A stretch of DNA of 64,000 nt from Lampris incognitus (GCF_029633865.1 NC_079223.1:35027391-35091390), one strand, 5' to 3'; shown: positions 39,181 to 51,000, counted from the first letter of the stretch. The notes: a model not told the origin generated them from the sequence alone. Numbers and translations are program-made.

Positions 39181-39576
39181 GTGACAATTTTTTTCTTTTC
39201 ATGGATAAATTACAGATTTACATAAATGTTCATAATAATAGACTCCGAATCCAAGACAATGCCCGACAAAGAGCTGTAAAACAAAAGCACAGAAACAACA
39301 TACTAGCTCTGACAAATTTAAGAGTTGATATTTATATTTATAAGATTTATATTTATTTATAATTTCTTTATTGTCATTTCTCAGTACTTGCATACATTGA
39401 AATGAAATCTGTCCTCTGCATTTAACCCTTCCTATACACTAAGAGCAGTGGAACTCCACTTCCACCTTCCATCAACTATTAGCCTAAGTCTATAACGTTT
39501 TACAACCTGAACCCATTACGACTGAAACAGAGATACAAAACATGCTTTTTATGTTACAACAACACTACTTTTTATG

Positions 39577-39936
39577 GCAGTCCGGGTAGCGTGGCGGTCT
39601 GTTCCGTTGCCTACCAACACGGAGATCGCCGGTTCGAATCCCGTTACCTCCGGCTTGGTCGGGTGCCCCTACAGACATAATTAGCCGTGTCTGCGGGTGG
39701 GAAACCGGATGTGGGTATGTGCTACGCCCCCTGGCGAAACGCCTCACTGTCAGGTGAAAAGAAGCGGCTGGCGACTGACCCCCAACATGTATCAGAGGAG
39801 GCATGCGGTAGTCTGCAGCCCTCCCTGGATTGGCAGAGGGGGCGGAGCAGCGACCGGGACGGCTCGGAAGAGTGGGGTAATTGGTCGGACACAATTGGGG
39901 AGAAAAAAAAAAACCCAAAACAAAGAGAAAAAAAAC
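39577..39936 (+). mobile_element. tRNA-derived SINE, copy C
   Basis: Head AGTCCGGGTAGCGTGGCGG with B box GGTTCGAATCC, then the family body, with an internal deletion that removes the CTAGCGCCTCCTCTGG part. Flanked by 10-bp duplications with one mismatch (39567-39576 and 39937-39946). Confidence 0.9.
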
Positions 39937-40552
39937 ACTTTTAATGAGATGTCTGTAACAGCAGGCTTAACCGTGTAATATTTACGACATTTCTGACAAA
40001 TAACCAACTGTAATAAATAGAACAAGGTAGCGCGATTATAAAAACAGCAGCACACATTTCAGTAAACGAACAATTTAAATGAAAATAAATGAATGGGCTT
40101 AGGGAATAAAATGAAATGTAATAAATGGAACAAGATAGGTAGCGCAATTAGCGCAGTTACAATAACAGCAGCACAGCACACATCTTAATAAGCAATTTAT
40201 TTCCAAACATTCAAATTAAAGAAAATAAAAAGCTACTCACTTGTAATTTGGCATGGCGAAGGCGTCTGCCGCTTCTTCTCCAGTCTGTTGTGTAATGTCG
40301 ACTCCCATATGGCTCACCTCTTACTTTGATTTCCAATATGAAGGCACAAAGTTCCCCACTCCTGAACTCGGTGACAGGTGACAGCCATGTAGTACGCCTC
40401 CATACTCACCGGCCGAGGTCCAAATGTCCATTGTGAAACTTAAGGCAGTGGAGTTTTCAACAAGAGTTCAAATGTGGTCTCGCACATGGCTGTACTTCAG
40501 AGACAGGGTGTGTGAAATACTGGAGCATTTGGGTACTGTGTAGTCGGGCTCC

Positions 40553-40657
40553 ATCTTCCATCCATCCATTGTCTTAACCGCTTATCCTGCTCTCAGGGTC
40601 GCTGGAGCCTATTCCAGCAGCCATTGGGCGGCAGGCGGGGAGACACCCTGGACAGGG

Positions 40658-40742
<85 letters not shown>

Positions 40743-40924
40743 TCATTGGGACAATTTAGTACCGCCAATTCACCTGACTTACGTCTTTGGACTGTGGGAG
40801 GAAACCGGAGCCCCCGGAGGAAACCCACGCAGACATGGGGAGAACATGCAAACTCCACACAGAGGACGACCCGGGATGACCCCCAAGGTTGAACTACCCC
40901 GGGGATCGAACCCAGGACCTTCTT
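40553..40924 (-). mobile_element. Mermaid/DANA-like SINE with (CA)n, 5' truncated
   Basis: Minus orientation; tRNA-like head missing, so the copy begins in the GAAGGTCCTGGG region. The (CA)n array is at 40661-40739. It interrupts the hAT transposase reading between VVEDFRKLKK and EPDYTVPKC. No target duplication is obvious. Confidence 0.85.
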
Positions 40925-41145
40925 TAATTTTCTGAAGTCTTCGACTACGTTAATGGGTCTCGTATCCATAGCGATGAACTCTACTATGGCATCTGTTATG
41001 TCTCTTCTCCCGTTCTTGGTTGTTGGAACTGTAAGGTCTGCTGTGTAGTTTTGGGTGTGGTTGAGGATGTTGACGGCTGCAGTGCCCGGGGATCCACCTG
41101 TTAACAAGTTATTATTGGGCTTTTTTAGGCCAATAAATGCCTTCA

Positions 41146-41214
41146 GTCAAGTCAAATTTATTTGTACAGCCCAATATCACAAATTACACATTTGCCTCAG
41201 GGGGCTTTACAGCT
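41146..41214 (+). repeat. Dispersed fish repeat (GCCCAATATCACAAATTACA type)
   Basis: Reads CAAGTCAAATTTATTTGTAC, AGCCCAATATCACAAATTAC and GGGGGCTTTACAG, a block I recognise as extremely abundant in teleost genomes and probably a non-autonomous element fragment. Class not determined. Confidence 0.6.
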
Positions 41215-41736
41215 TTTTAGCCCTAGATGTTCCCGCATTACTCCTTTTGTTTTATTTTAACTATTTAGATCATTTGCAGCTATTTTCCGAGCAAAGTTAA
41301 GTGCATGTTTTTCATCATGTGTGACGTTACTGTTTAAACGGCGGATAAAAGCAGCTTGATAATGGCGACTGGAAAACAGACATGAGCTAAGCTAAGTTTG
41401 CTAGCTAGTATAGTCTCGGTTTTTTTGTTGTTGTTTACACCGTATAAGAATAGCCTACTACTTACAGCATTCAGGCGAGTTATCATGCTCGTTGTGCCAC
41501 TGTGGTAGCCCAGTTGTTTCAAATTGCATATTTGGCACACTGCCTTGTCATCGCTCGATTTGGAGTGTCACCACACAGCTGAGGTCTTCAGCGTTTTGTC
41601 TTTCCTTTAATGGCAAAGGTGAACTGAAGAGTGACGTCACCGCTGTGAGTGAGAGGGGTGTCAGGCGCCGCAGCTGAGACGGTATATATTTCCGCATTTT
41701 AACAGTGCAATTAAAAAGTATAAATATGGTACGAGA

Positions 41737-41862
41737 ATGACAGCCTGTCCAGGGTGTCTCCCCGCCTGCCACCCAATGACTGCTGGGATATGCTCCAGCA
41801 TCCCCGCGACCCTGAGAGCAGGATAAGGCGGTTTGGATCATGGATGGATGGATGGATGGAAA
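41737..41862 (+). mobile_element. Mermaid/DANA-like SINE, 3' fragment
   Basis: GCCTGTCCAGGGTGTCTCCC, CCAATGACTGCTGGGATATG and a (GGAT)n tail, as in the fragment at 9204. The head and middle are absent. Confidence 0.85.
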
Positions 41863-42734
41863 TATAGTACGAGAATGGGCTGACAAATGTATTTTGCAGT
41901 TCGCCTTTATTGATAGCCTACATTTAGGGGGGGGGGGACGAATATCCGAATCCCAAAGTACCTACCCAACAAACGAATACCTGAACAGTCGGATTTTGGG
42001 GGTCCAGCCTTAATGCAAAGAAATGCAGAGCTATGCAGACAGAGAGTGAACAGTGGTCAAGGTTTGGCTATGGTGAGTGGGCTTCCTTATGTGTGGTTCC
42101 AGCAGACTACATAGGTAAACCACGCTGGGCCTACTGAACCTGTACCTCTCCCAGAGATCCTCATCAGGGAAGCCCAGTGGATAACAACTGTGTCTGAAGA
42201 CCCCTGGGGCTGGGGGTGTAGACGCTCTGTGTAGAATCTGAGCACCCTCATCCACAGGATTGTTAAGGAATAGACACGCAATAGTTGGTTGTAACTGGTC
42301 TCAGGATGCACTGCTTATGTAGCCTAGGGCCTAGGCCGATGTCAATTAACCTGTCGACCTTTCAAGACAGTGAATGTGGTAAGACGTGATTTTCTTGTTT
42401 ATTTTTATTAATACATTCTTTGACACTAAAGTAAACATGTAAATTCAAGTCTGAACTTACATGACCCAGACACGGACATGACAAAAGTGATGTGAGTGCA
42501 AAGAGACACTTGATGGAGCTGTCTTCTGGGATTCTTTCTCCGCCTGTTAGAGATTCTTTGAAACACAGCTAAATCAAGCTTGACAGTTAGCCCGCTACGG
42601 AGCAGGCTAGTTCAGCGGTATAAGCTCACCTTGCTTAGTGATGGAATCAAGCTCTCACTTAAATTAGCAAGACATCAAAATAAGCCTGAATTTTCCTTTA
42701 TCTGCCTTGATGGAATCCCCCCCCCCCCCTGTCC

Positions 42735-43201
42735 TTTCAACAACAACAGCAACATGAAAAAAAATGCAATGCTTCTCTTAGACTGTGCACACTTCCCATT
42801 ATCCATGACTTCTCAGTTGCACTCACTGGGTAGTTTATCGCTGGTTACTCCAGGCTGGTCATTCCTACAAGCTGAACCAGGGAATAGCACAGCAATGCGG
42901 TCGACTGTTGATAATATTGGACATTTTGGGTACTAATTTTTAATATGCACTCCCAAATATGATGTTTAGATCAGTGGATTAAATTGGATTTGTTGAAACG
43001 TCTGATGCTAATCTTCAGCTGCACCGTAAAATGCTGCTGTAAAGCTGTGTGCAGCGGTGGGTCCACACCCAAAATCTCCACAATGACACCGATGAGTAAA
43101 ATGATATAATTGATATGCACATTGAACTATGAAAGTAAGACCTATGCTGGAAAAACAAAAACAAAACAAACAAAACAAAAAACAGAATTTTCTTTTAAGC
43201 C
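42735..43201. other. Non-coding spacer between Harbinger and first gypsy element
   Basis: Unique-looking sequence with an AAAC-rich patch at about 43150-43185. Nothing else recognised. Confidence 0.5.
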
Positions 43202-43205
43202 TCCA

Positions 43206-43404
43206 TGTGGAGGAGCTCAAGCAGGAGTCGTGACAACTTTCTCTTTCGGCTACACAACGTGCACCATTTATTCCTTCCCCATTACAACAAAAATCCGCGC
43301 AGTGGAAGTGTGTCACTGTAAACCCAAACCGAGGAAACAGCAGCTGTAAACTAACGTTCCTACTAGTTCAATAAGGGGAATTATGTAGCCCCATAACCAC
43401 TACA
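43206..43404 (-). repeat. 3' LTR of gypsy element 1
   Basis: 199 bp, terminal TGT/ACA. Two short indels relative to the 5' LTR explain the length difference. Confidence 0.93.
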
Positions 43405-43425
43405 CACGTCCCCCCAGAATTCGCC

Positions 43426-46400
43426 TTAATACGGAAAGTCAGTGTGGCGAGGGGGGCGGATCTCTCTGCCCCAACGGCTCCGCTGAACAGGAGCTGGGGG
43501 CTGGTTAAACGCAGGCAAAGCAGCAGAGTCCTCACAGCTGGACCAGGGAAAGGGAGGGGCCCGGGAAGCAGGTGGCGGCTCGCCGGGGGAGGGGGGCAGA
43601 GCCGGGGGGCGCCCCCGCCGTGGGGGCAGGGCAAGACCAACAGGGCGGTCTAAGTCCAGGTGAGCAGGCTTGAGGCAGTCCACAGAAACCCGCTCCAGCC
43701 TGCTGCCAACCTCCACCACAAAGTGCTTATCTCCAGTGTCCCGTACCCGAAATGGGCCGTCGTAGGGTGGCTGCAGGGGACCGCGGTGCGCGTCGTGACG
43801 GATGAAAACATACTCCGCCGACCACAGCTCCGTGGGGACATAGGACTGACAGCCGCCATGCTGAGAAGTGGGGACCGGTGCAAAAGCCCTGGCTTCCTCC
43901 TGCAGCGCAGTCCGTTGGCATCTGGCGGACCAGGGAGCTGTGGCGGTGGGAAGGAAATCCCCCGGGACCTGAAGTGGCTGTCCGTAGACCAGTTCGGCGG
44001 ATGAGGACTGGAGGTCCTCCTTGGGAGCCGTCCTGAGCCCAAGCATGACCCAAGGCAGTTTGTCGACCCAGCGGTCGTCCTTGAGGGTAGCCCGCAATGT
44101 GGCCTTCATCGAGCGATGGAACCTCTCGACCAATCCATTCGCCTGAGGGTGATATGCTGTGGTGCAATGGAGCCTCACCCCTAAACCCGCGGCGATCTCC
44201 TCCCAGAGCGCTGACGTGAATTGCGGCCCTCTGTCCGAGGAGAGGTCAGATGGGGTGCCAAAGCAGGCGACCCAGGTTCCGATGAACGCTTGGGCAACCT
44301 CAGGCACTGTCGTGGACGAAAGCGGGACGGCGTCTGGCCATCGCGTGGTCCTGTCGACCATGGTGAGCAGGTATGTGAAACCACGGGAGGGGGGTAGGGG
44401 GCCTACCAGGTCCACATTCACGTGGTCGAACCTCCTCTCAGGTACCGTGAAAGGTATCAGGGGCGCTTAAACGTGCCGGAGTACTTTGGAGCGTTGGCAC
44501 TCCACACAGGTGTCAGCCCAGTCCCTCACATCCTTTTTGAGTCCATGCCAGACAAACTTTGCCGCCACCAACCTCTGTGAAGGCTTTCTGCCAGGACGAG
44601 ACAGCCCATGGACTGCGTCGAAGACCCGTCGCCTCCAAGCAGTCGGAACGACTGGTCGGGGCTGACCCGTAGAGACGTCGCACAGGAGCGTGGCGCCGGC
44701 GTCGTCGAAAGCCACATCCTCCAACTGCAGCCCTGTGTCGGCGGTCCTGCATGCCTGCACTCCTGGGTCGGCGGCCTGGTCAGCCGCCATCTGGCTGTAG
44801 TCGAGTCCCAAATGGGCGGCACCAGCGATGGCCCGGGAGAGACAGTCAGCGACCGGGTTGGACTTCCCAGCGACCTGACTCACATTGGTGGTAAACTCTG
44901 AGATGTAGGCCAACTGTCGCTGCTGGCGGGCTGACCACGGCTCTGCCACCTTGGCCATCGCGAACACCAGCGGTTTGTGATCGACGAAAGCCGTGAACTG
45001 ACGGCCCTCCAGTAGGAAACGGAAGTGCCTAACAGCGAGGAAAAGGCCAAGCAGCTCACGATCAAAGGTGCTGTATTTGCGCTCTCTCAGGTTCAACTGC
45101 CGGCTGAAGAAGGCAAGCGGCTGCCACGCACCGCTCACCCACTGCTCGTAAACCGCGCCGACAGTGTAGTCCGAAGCATCTGTCGTGATGGCAATGGGCG
45201 CTCCAGACACAGGGTGTGCCAGCATCACCGCGTCAGCCAGGGCGGCCTTCACATCCTTAAAAGCCGTGTCCCTCTCTGCAGACCAGTCCACGGTTTGTTT
45301 GGGGTCTGTGCCCTTCAGAGCCTCATATAGGGGGCGGAGGAGATCGACAGCCCGGGGGATAAACCGGTGGTAGAAAGACACCATGCCAATGAACTCCCGG
45401 AGGGACTGGGCCGTGTCTGGGCGTGGAAAGTCTGCGATGGCCTCCACCTTAGATGGAAGGGGGGCCGCCCCATCCTTGGTGACCCGGTGGCCCAGGAAGT
45501 CAATGGTGCTCAGACCAAACTGGCATTTGGCCGGGTTAACTATCAACCCGTGCAGGCTGAATCTCTCGAAAAGGGCTCCGAGGTGGGACAAGTGCTCGGA
45601 CACGGAGGTGCTAGCGACCAGAATGTCATCCAGGTACACAAAGAGGAAAGGCAGGTCCCGCAACACTGAGTCCATGAGGCGTTGGAAGGACTGCGCGGTG
45701 TTCTTAAGCCCAAACGGCATGCGCAGGAACTCGAACAGTCCGAACGGAGCTGTCACAGCCGTTTTGGGGACATCAGCGGGATGGTATCCGTGGTATCCAC
45801 GGACGAGGTCCACCTTGGAAAAGATCACTTTCCCAGCCAGGTGGGCGGAGAAATCTTGGATATGAGGGACCGGGTAGCGGTCCGGTGTTGTTGCATCATT
45901 GAGCCGACGGTAGTCACCACATGGACGCCACCCACCGCCAGGCTTAGGCACTATGTGGAGGGGTGAAGCCCACGGGCTGCTGGAGCGACGGATGATGCCG
46001 AGGCGCTCCATGTTCTCAAACTCCGCCTTGGCGACAGAGAGCTTGGTCGGGTCGAGGCGTCGAGCTCGGGCGTGCACTGGCGGGCCGGTGGTGACGATGT
46101 GGTGCTCAACCCCATGTTTGGTCATAGATGACGAGAATGAGTGAGGTCAGGGAACTCGGAGAGAAGATGGAGAAACACGTCCTCATTGGAGAGCATGCTG
46201 GACAGCCTGACGGAGCCTGTATCGCTGAGTGCACATGCGTGTGAAGCGAAGGTGACGGCGTCAATCAGGCGTCGATTCCTGGCGTCCACCAGCAGCCCAT
46301 GAGCACAAAGAAAATCTGCACCGAGGAGGGGAAATGCCACGTCGGCGGTGACAAAATCCCAGCTGAACCGCTGTCCGTTAAAACACATGTCAGTGTGCCT

Positions 46401-46668
46401 CGTGTCGTACGTACGGATAGAGCTGCCGTTAGCAGCTTCCATGGGAGGGCCGTGAGCGCCCGACAGGGCGTCCACACTCCTCTACGCCCGTGTCGCATAG
46501 GAAACGCCGCCCCGAGATGGAGTCTCGCAGGAAAAGTAGCCTGTTGTCCTCCACGCCGACGCCCATGGCCACTAGTGAGCGCCGGCCTTGGCGTTTCCCG
46601 ACGAGCTGAAATTGCACGGGAAGGTGCACTTTTTCGCCTTGGCCCCGAACTTTGCATGGTAAAAGCAC
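43426..46668 (-). pseudogene. Pol of gypsy element 1 (PR-RT-RH-IN), broken
   Basis: Protease: the active-site motif FLCDTG is present near 46490, but a frame change follows it; the C-terminal part (IGADFLC-like stretch reading LLGADFLCAHGLLVDA) lies in another frame until about 46130, where the frame returns. RT, numbered from the methionine at 46125: SKVDLVRGY (Asp106) and YLDD (164-167). RNase H: TDAS (Asp317), RELL (Glu357), DHKPL (Asp382). A short duplication GYHGYH replaces part of the usual sequence after the first RT aspartate. Zinc-binding region up to CVECQRSK, then an in-frame TAA at 44467-44469. The integrase core resumes in the same frame from about 44421, with D, D and E spaced 58 and 35 residues apart. 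Several breaks, so inactive. Confidence 0.93.
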
Positions 46669-47270
46669 AGGCCGGGCTCCTGTCGCCGACCGGGGGTTGC
46701 CGCAGCGACCACCATGGAGTCACCAGGTGGTGGCGTGTGGGGGTGGGCAGGGGTGAGCGCGGACGCGCAGTGCTGCTGTTGGCTGGCCAGGAAGAACTTG
46801 TCAGCTTCTTCAGCTAGCTTGCGGCAATCGGTAATGCTGGTGTTAGCCAAAGCGGTCCGCACCTGAGCAGGCAGTTGTCGCAGAAATAGTTGTACAAAGA
46901 GGAAATCCGGTGTGTGCGCCGGTCCCAGCAGATTCAGCATTTTGTCCATGAGCTCGGATGGCTTGCTGTCACCCAAGCCTTGCAGAGAAAAGAGACGGTG
47001 GGCCCTCTCGGCGTCGGAAAGTCCAAAAATCTTCAAGAGGTGATCTTTGAGCCCCTTGTATTTGTCTGCCGCCGGAGGATTTGTAAGGAGACTCACCACT
47101 CTAGTTGCAGTCGAACACCCGAGCGCCGATACCACGTAGTAGTATTTAGTAGCATCATCCGTTATTTTGCGGATTGCAAACTGCGCTTCCGCCTGGGCGT
47201 ACCATGTCGTTGCTGATGACTCCCAGAACTCTGGCAATTTGAGAGAAACCGCGTTGATTTCGTCAACCAT
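46572..47270 (-). CDS. Gag of gypsy element 1
   Basis: Uninterrupted 232-residue frame. N-terminal LKLPEFWESSATTWYAQAEA and central LFLRQLPAQVRTAL match Ty3/gypsy capsid (retrotransposon gag) domains. Near the C-terminus is CFYHAKFGAKAKKCTFPC, a C-x2-H-x9-C-x3-C arrangement in the position of the nucleocapsid zinc knuckle; the same spacing occurs in element 2. The start ATG lies about 57 bp inside the 5' LTR boundary and is the first ATG after the primer-binding site. Pol lies in the -1 frame relative to gag. It would assemble the capsid-like particle. Confidence 0.88.
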   Translation of the reverse strand: MVDEINAVSLKLPEFWESSATTWYAQAEAQFAIRKITDDATKYYYVVSALGCSTATRVVSLLTNPPAADKYKGLKDHLLKIFGLSDAERAHRLFSLQGLGDSKPSELMDKMLNLLGPAHTPDFLFVQLFLRQLPAQVRTALANTSITDCRKLAEEADKFFLASQQQHCASALTPAHPHTPPPGDSMVVAAATPGRRQEPGLCFYHAKFGAKAKKCTFPCNFSSSGNAKAGAH

Positions 47271-47313
47271 GTTCGTTCGAAAGATTGTCTCTGATAACTA
47301 CCAAGAGACAAAC

Positions 47314-47327
47314 GTCGGGGTCACCAG
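47314..47327 (-). promoter_or_regulatory. Primer-binding site of gypsy element 1
   Basis: Directly after the 5' LTR: TGGTGACCCCGACG. The TGG start is complementary to a tRNA CCA end. The tRNA is not identified; element 2 has the same first twelve bases. Confidence 0.7.
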
Positions 47328-47528
47328 TGTGGAGGAGCTCAAGCAGGAGTCGTGACAACTTTCTCTTTCGGCTACACAACGTGCACCATTTATTCCTTCC
47401 ACCATTACAACAAAAAACCCGCGCAGCGGAAGTGTGTCACTGTAAACCCGAACCGAGGAAACAGCAGCTGTAAACTAACGTTCCTACTAGCTCAATAAGG
47501 GGATTTATGTAGCCCCATAACCACTACA
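47328..47528 (-). repeat. 5' LTR of gypsy element 1
   Basis: 201 bp, TG...CA, should contain the promoter in element orientation. Confidence 0.93.
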
Positions 47529-47532
47529 TCCA

Positions 47533-47854
47533 TCCCCTTTTTAGCCGCAGTAGAATGTGAAAAATGCAATAATCCAAGAAAAATATGCAACAAAATGCAT
47601 TTATTTAAACCCCCCATGTGTTACAAAAGCTGAAGGCATGAGTATACGTCCATGAGTAAACGTTCAAACAATTCAAATTCAGACATTCAGAGATGTGGAA
47701 ACCTTCACATCTAATCTCTTCACATCACTTGTTTGTTGCACTTCAACATGGCAATTCAGGAGAAATGCTGCAATATTAAAACTGTCATGGCTTAGTATCC
47801 GGATTTTGCAGTGTGTCAGCCCCCCCTCCCACCCGTAACTGCTACTGCTACTTT
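47533..47854. other. Spacer between the two gypsy elements
   Basis: About 320 bp of AT-rich sequence plus a CCCCCCTCCC patch near 47821. No gene or repeat recognised; it appears to be the original genomic DNA separating two independent insertions. Confidence 0.6.
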
Positions 47855-47858
47855 TTAT

Positions 47859-48033
47859 TGTGGCAGGAATGAGGAAAAACACAGGAGACCAAGGCGAGTT
47901 TGATGTTTATTCCTCAACTCCAAAAACCAACTGCAGCAGGAACAACGCTGCCCCGGCGAGCCCGGGAACGTAAACCACGCCCCCAGCTCACAGTCCTGCT
48001 GGGTGAGAGGCATAGCCCCTAGTGTCCGCCACA
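47859..48033 (-). repeat. 3' LTR of gypsy element 2
   Basis: 175 bp, same length as its partner, differing at five sites clustered in the middle. Confidence 0.95.
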
Positions 48034-48079
48034 CAGCCCCCCCCCCCCGAACACCCAGAAGGGACTCCTGGAAAGAAAC

Positions 48080-51000
48080 TTAGTGTCTCACTGGAGGCTT
48101 AAGCAGCCTGCCATAACGGCTGCGCCGTCCCTCAGCCGAAACAGTAGGTGAAACACAGTCCAAAGCCGGCTGAGAAGCAGAACGCTGAACCCGTGAAGAC
48201 ACTGCCGGGGTCCTGGAAGGAGGACGACCCCGACGGGGAACCTGGGCCGGAAACACAACTTCGCCTGCCACCCTGTGCGCCGGTTTAAGCCTATCAAGCG
48301 TGACACGCTCCCTACGCCCACCCATATCTAGTACAAAACCCTTAGGACCCGTCTCAATGGACCATCGTATGGGAGTTGGAGGGGTGAGCGGTGAGCATCA
48401 TGCCGTACAAAAACAAAACGAGCCGACATGAGCTCCGCAGGCACGAACGACCACAGAAAACAGTGGTGAACGGGGCCTGGAACCCGAGTACTGTCGGAGA
48501 AAAAAGGATAAACGGCCGGACGGGGTCGAGGAGCGGAACTCCCAGGCAAAAATTCCCCAGGGACGCGGAGCGGCTGACCGAGCACCAGCTCAGCGGGTGA
48601 CGCGTCGAGGTCCTCCTTAGGAGCCGAACGCAACCCGAGCATAACCCAAGGTAAACGATCCACCCAGTTACCATCCGAGAGCGCAGCGCGCAGCGCTGCC
48701 TTGAGCAACCGGTGAAAACGTTCACACAACCCGTTAGCCTGAGGGTGATACGCGGTAGTGCGGTGTACCTGCACACCCAAGGATCGCGCAAGTGCCGACC
48801 AGAGCTCTGACACGAACTGGGGGCCCCTGTCTGAGGTGATATCTGACGGAGTGCCGAAACGGGCGACCCAGGAGGAAAGAAAAGCGCGTGCAACATCCGA
48901 GGATGTTGTGGAGGATAGAGGGACAGCCTCTGGCCACCTGGTGGTCCGATCTACCATTGTGAGCAGGTGCGTAAAACCCTGTGAAGAAGGTAGAGGGCCC
49001 ACCAGGTCCACATGCACGTGGTCGAAATGTCTGGCCGGGATCGGAAACGGCTCGAGGGGCGATTTAGTGTGCTGGTGGACCTTAGCGCGCTGGCACGCTA
49101 CACATGCAGCTGCCCACCCCTTGACGTCCTTGCGGAGGCCAGGCCAAACGAACTTGGAACCGACCAACTTCACCGATGCCCGAATTCCAGGGTGCGAGAG
49201 GGAGTGAATCGAATCGAAAACTCGACGGCGCCAGGCCACTGGAACAACGGGGCGGGGACGGCCGTTGGACACATCGCAGAGGAGGGCAAGACTGCCTTCC
49301 TGCATCACAGCGTCCTCTAGCTTGAGACCGGTACGCGTTGACCTAAGGGCAAGGACGTCCGGGTCACTGGGCTGGTCGGCAGCCATAGCGGAGAAATCCA
49401 CACCGAGGTGCACAGGACACACAAGCACACGCGACAGACAATCAGCAACAGGGTTGGATTTCCCGGCCACATGCTGAATGTCCGTTGTGAACTCGGAGAT
49501 CGCCGCTAGGTGGCGCTGTTGACGAGCAGACCACGGCTCAGTCACCTTGGACATGGCAAAAGTCAGCGGCTTATGAGCCACATAAGCCGTGAATGGGCGA
49601 CCCTCCAGCAGGAAGCGGAAATGCCGGGTTGCAAGGTGCAGTGCCAGCAACTCCCGGTCAAAAACGCTGTGCTTGCGCTCGCTATCTCGCAGTTTGCGGC
49701 TAAAAAATGCGAGTGGCTGCCACGCATTCGCCACACGCTGTTCAACCACAGCCCCCACGGCTATGTCAGACGCATCGGTTGTTAAAGCTATGGACGCCGT
49801 GGGTGTGGGATGGGCGAGGAGGGCAGCGTTAGCCAGGGCGCACTTAGCTCCGTCAAAGGCCTGGACCTGTTCGGGAGTCCAGTCGACAGGGTCGTTAGCC
49901 TTATTAAGCCGCAGGGCTTCGTAAAGTGGCTGAAGGAGGTGGGCAGCGCGAGGGAGGAAACGGTTATAGAAATTCACCATTCCCAATAATTCCTGCAATG
50001 CCTTAACAGAGACCGGGCGGGGAAATTCCGCCGCCGCTTGCACCTTAGAAGGCAACGGGACCGCGCCTTGCGGCGAAATGCGGTGACCCAAGAAGTCAAT
50101 CACCGGCAGTCCAAACTGACACTTGGCCGGGTTGACTATCAGGCCGTGTTCGTCCAGACGACGGAAAACCTGTTTCAGGTGCGCCAGGTGCTCGTCAGCT
50201 GACGGACTGGCCACTAATATGTCGTCGAGATAAATGAACACGAAATCAAGGTCACGCAACACCGAGTCCATCAACCTCTGAAAGGTTTGCGCTGCCCCCT
50301 TCAAGCCAAAAGGCATGTGCATGAATTCGAAAAGCCCAAACGGGGTGATCACTGCGGTCTTGGGCACGTCCTCTGCGCGCACGGGAACCTGATGATAGCC
50401 GCGCACCAGGTCCACCTTAGAGAAAATAGTGGTACCTGCCAGGCGTATGGAGAAGTCCTGTATGTGTGGGATGGGATAGCGGTCATTGGCGGTGACGTTG
50501 TTCAGGCGGCGAAAATCGCCGCAAGGCCGCCACGACCCATCGGCCTTGGGCACCATGTGAAGCGGCGAGGCCCACGGGCTGTTGGAACGCCTCACTATAC
50601 CCAGACGCTCCATGATGGCGAACTCCTCCTTAGCTGTAGCCAATTTTACCGCGTCGAGGCGCCGCGCGCGCGCAAAAACTGGCGATCCCAGAGTGGGAAT
50701 GAAATGTTCTACCCCGTGTTTAGTAACCGCGATGGAAAAGGCAGGTGTAGTCACCGATGGAAAATCCGCCAGCAAACGCTGAAAAACATCCCCTAATGCT
50801 AAAAAGTTAGCGTGTGTTAACGGCCCGGCTCCCCTTGTCTCGCACGGAACAGTGGCGAAAGACACAGCATCAATTAAACGGCGGTTTAAAACATCAACCA
50901 GCAGACCATTAGCACACAGAAAATCCGCGCCGATAATAGGAACAGTAATGGCGGCGACTACAAAGTCCCACTCAAAATGGCGCCCGTGGAAGCAAACAGT

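Larger units (their letters stand above)
40240..41600 (-). pseudogene. hAT transposase with BED zinc finger, interrupted by SINE
   Basis: Minus-strand reading at about 41460-41575 gives AVCQICNLKQLGYHSGTTSM, the first half of a BED finger (C-x2-C followed by the GTTS turn). At 40924-41105 the frame reads DITDAIVEFIAMDTRPINVVED, and after a SINE insertion, at 40240-40552, EPDYTVPKCSS, then LSFTMDIWTS, both hallmarks of ZBED/hAT transposases; the aspartate of TMDIWTS is the first catalytic residue. A GTGAGT donor follows at about 40239. Stops and frame changes interrupt it, and the C-terminal dimerisation domain is not seen. Confidence 0.7.
40240..42010 (-). mobile_element. hAT (BED-finger type) transposon remnant
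   Basis: At the right side (about 41925-42010, minus strand) is GGCTGGACCCCCAAAATCCG ... GATTCGGATATTCGTCCCC, resembling hAT termini of the GGCTGGACGATATTCG type. Next come a BED zinc-finger segment and two transposase segments (see separate entry). The left end was not located, so the element is 3' truncated or its end is too diverged. It interrupts the Harbinger transposase between its N-terminal and middle parts. Confidence 0.65.
37280..42290 (-). pseudogene. PIF/Harbinger transposase, interrupted
   Basis: The DDE-type transposase is split into pieces on the minus strand. The N-terminal piece (about 41990-42290) reads DLWERYRFSRPSVVYLCSLL and, after a frame change, VCIALHFFA. A middle piece (about 37735-37935) has NINAQSVHDSRTLS, the conserved HDSR segment around the second catalytic residue. 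The C-terminal piece (37280-37686, after a TTCTGTAG acceptor) reads GYRGYPC, LTPYPEP, then ARIEMLFGQLKSRFQC and ACAVLHNIATLR. The segment with the first catalytic aspartate was not found between the pieces; it may be lost or displaced by the insertions at 39-42 kb. Several frames are broken, so it is non-functional. Confidence 0.75.
43206..47528 (-). mobile_element. Ty3/gypsy LTR retrotransposon, element 1
   Basis: LTRs at 43206-43404 and 47328-47528 (about 200 bp, TGT...ACA ends in element orientation). They differ by eye at five substitutions and two short indels, so the insertion is old but not ancient. A 4-bp target duplication TCCA flanks it (43202-43205 and 47529-47532). Next to the 5' LTR on the minus strand is the primer-binding site candidate TGGTGACCCCGACG; beside the 3' LTR is a G-rich polypurine tract (43407-43417). 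Domain order gag, protease, RT, RNase H, integrase places it in Ty3/gypsy (Metaviridae). Damaged in protease and by a stop before the integrase core. Confidence 0.95.

Noticed and set aside
46299..46817. Long open frame on the plus strand opposite gypsy element 1 (also 50287-50796 and 50852-51553 opposite element 2)
   Set aside because: They are antisense shadows of GC-rich gag/pol coding sequence, with no family resemblance of their own.
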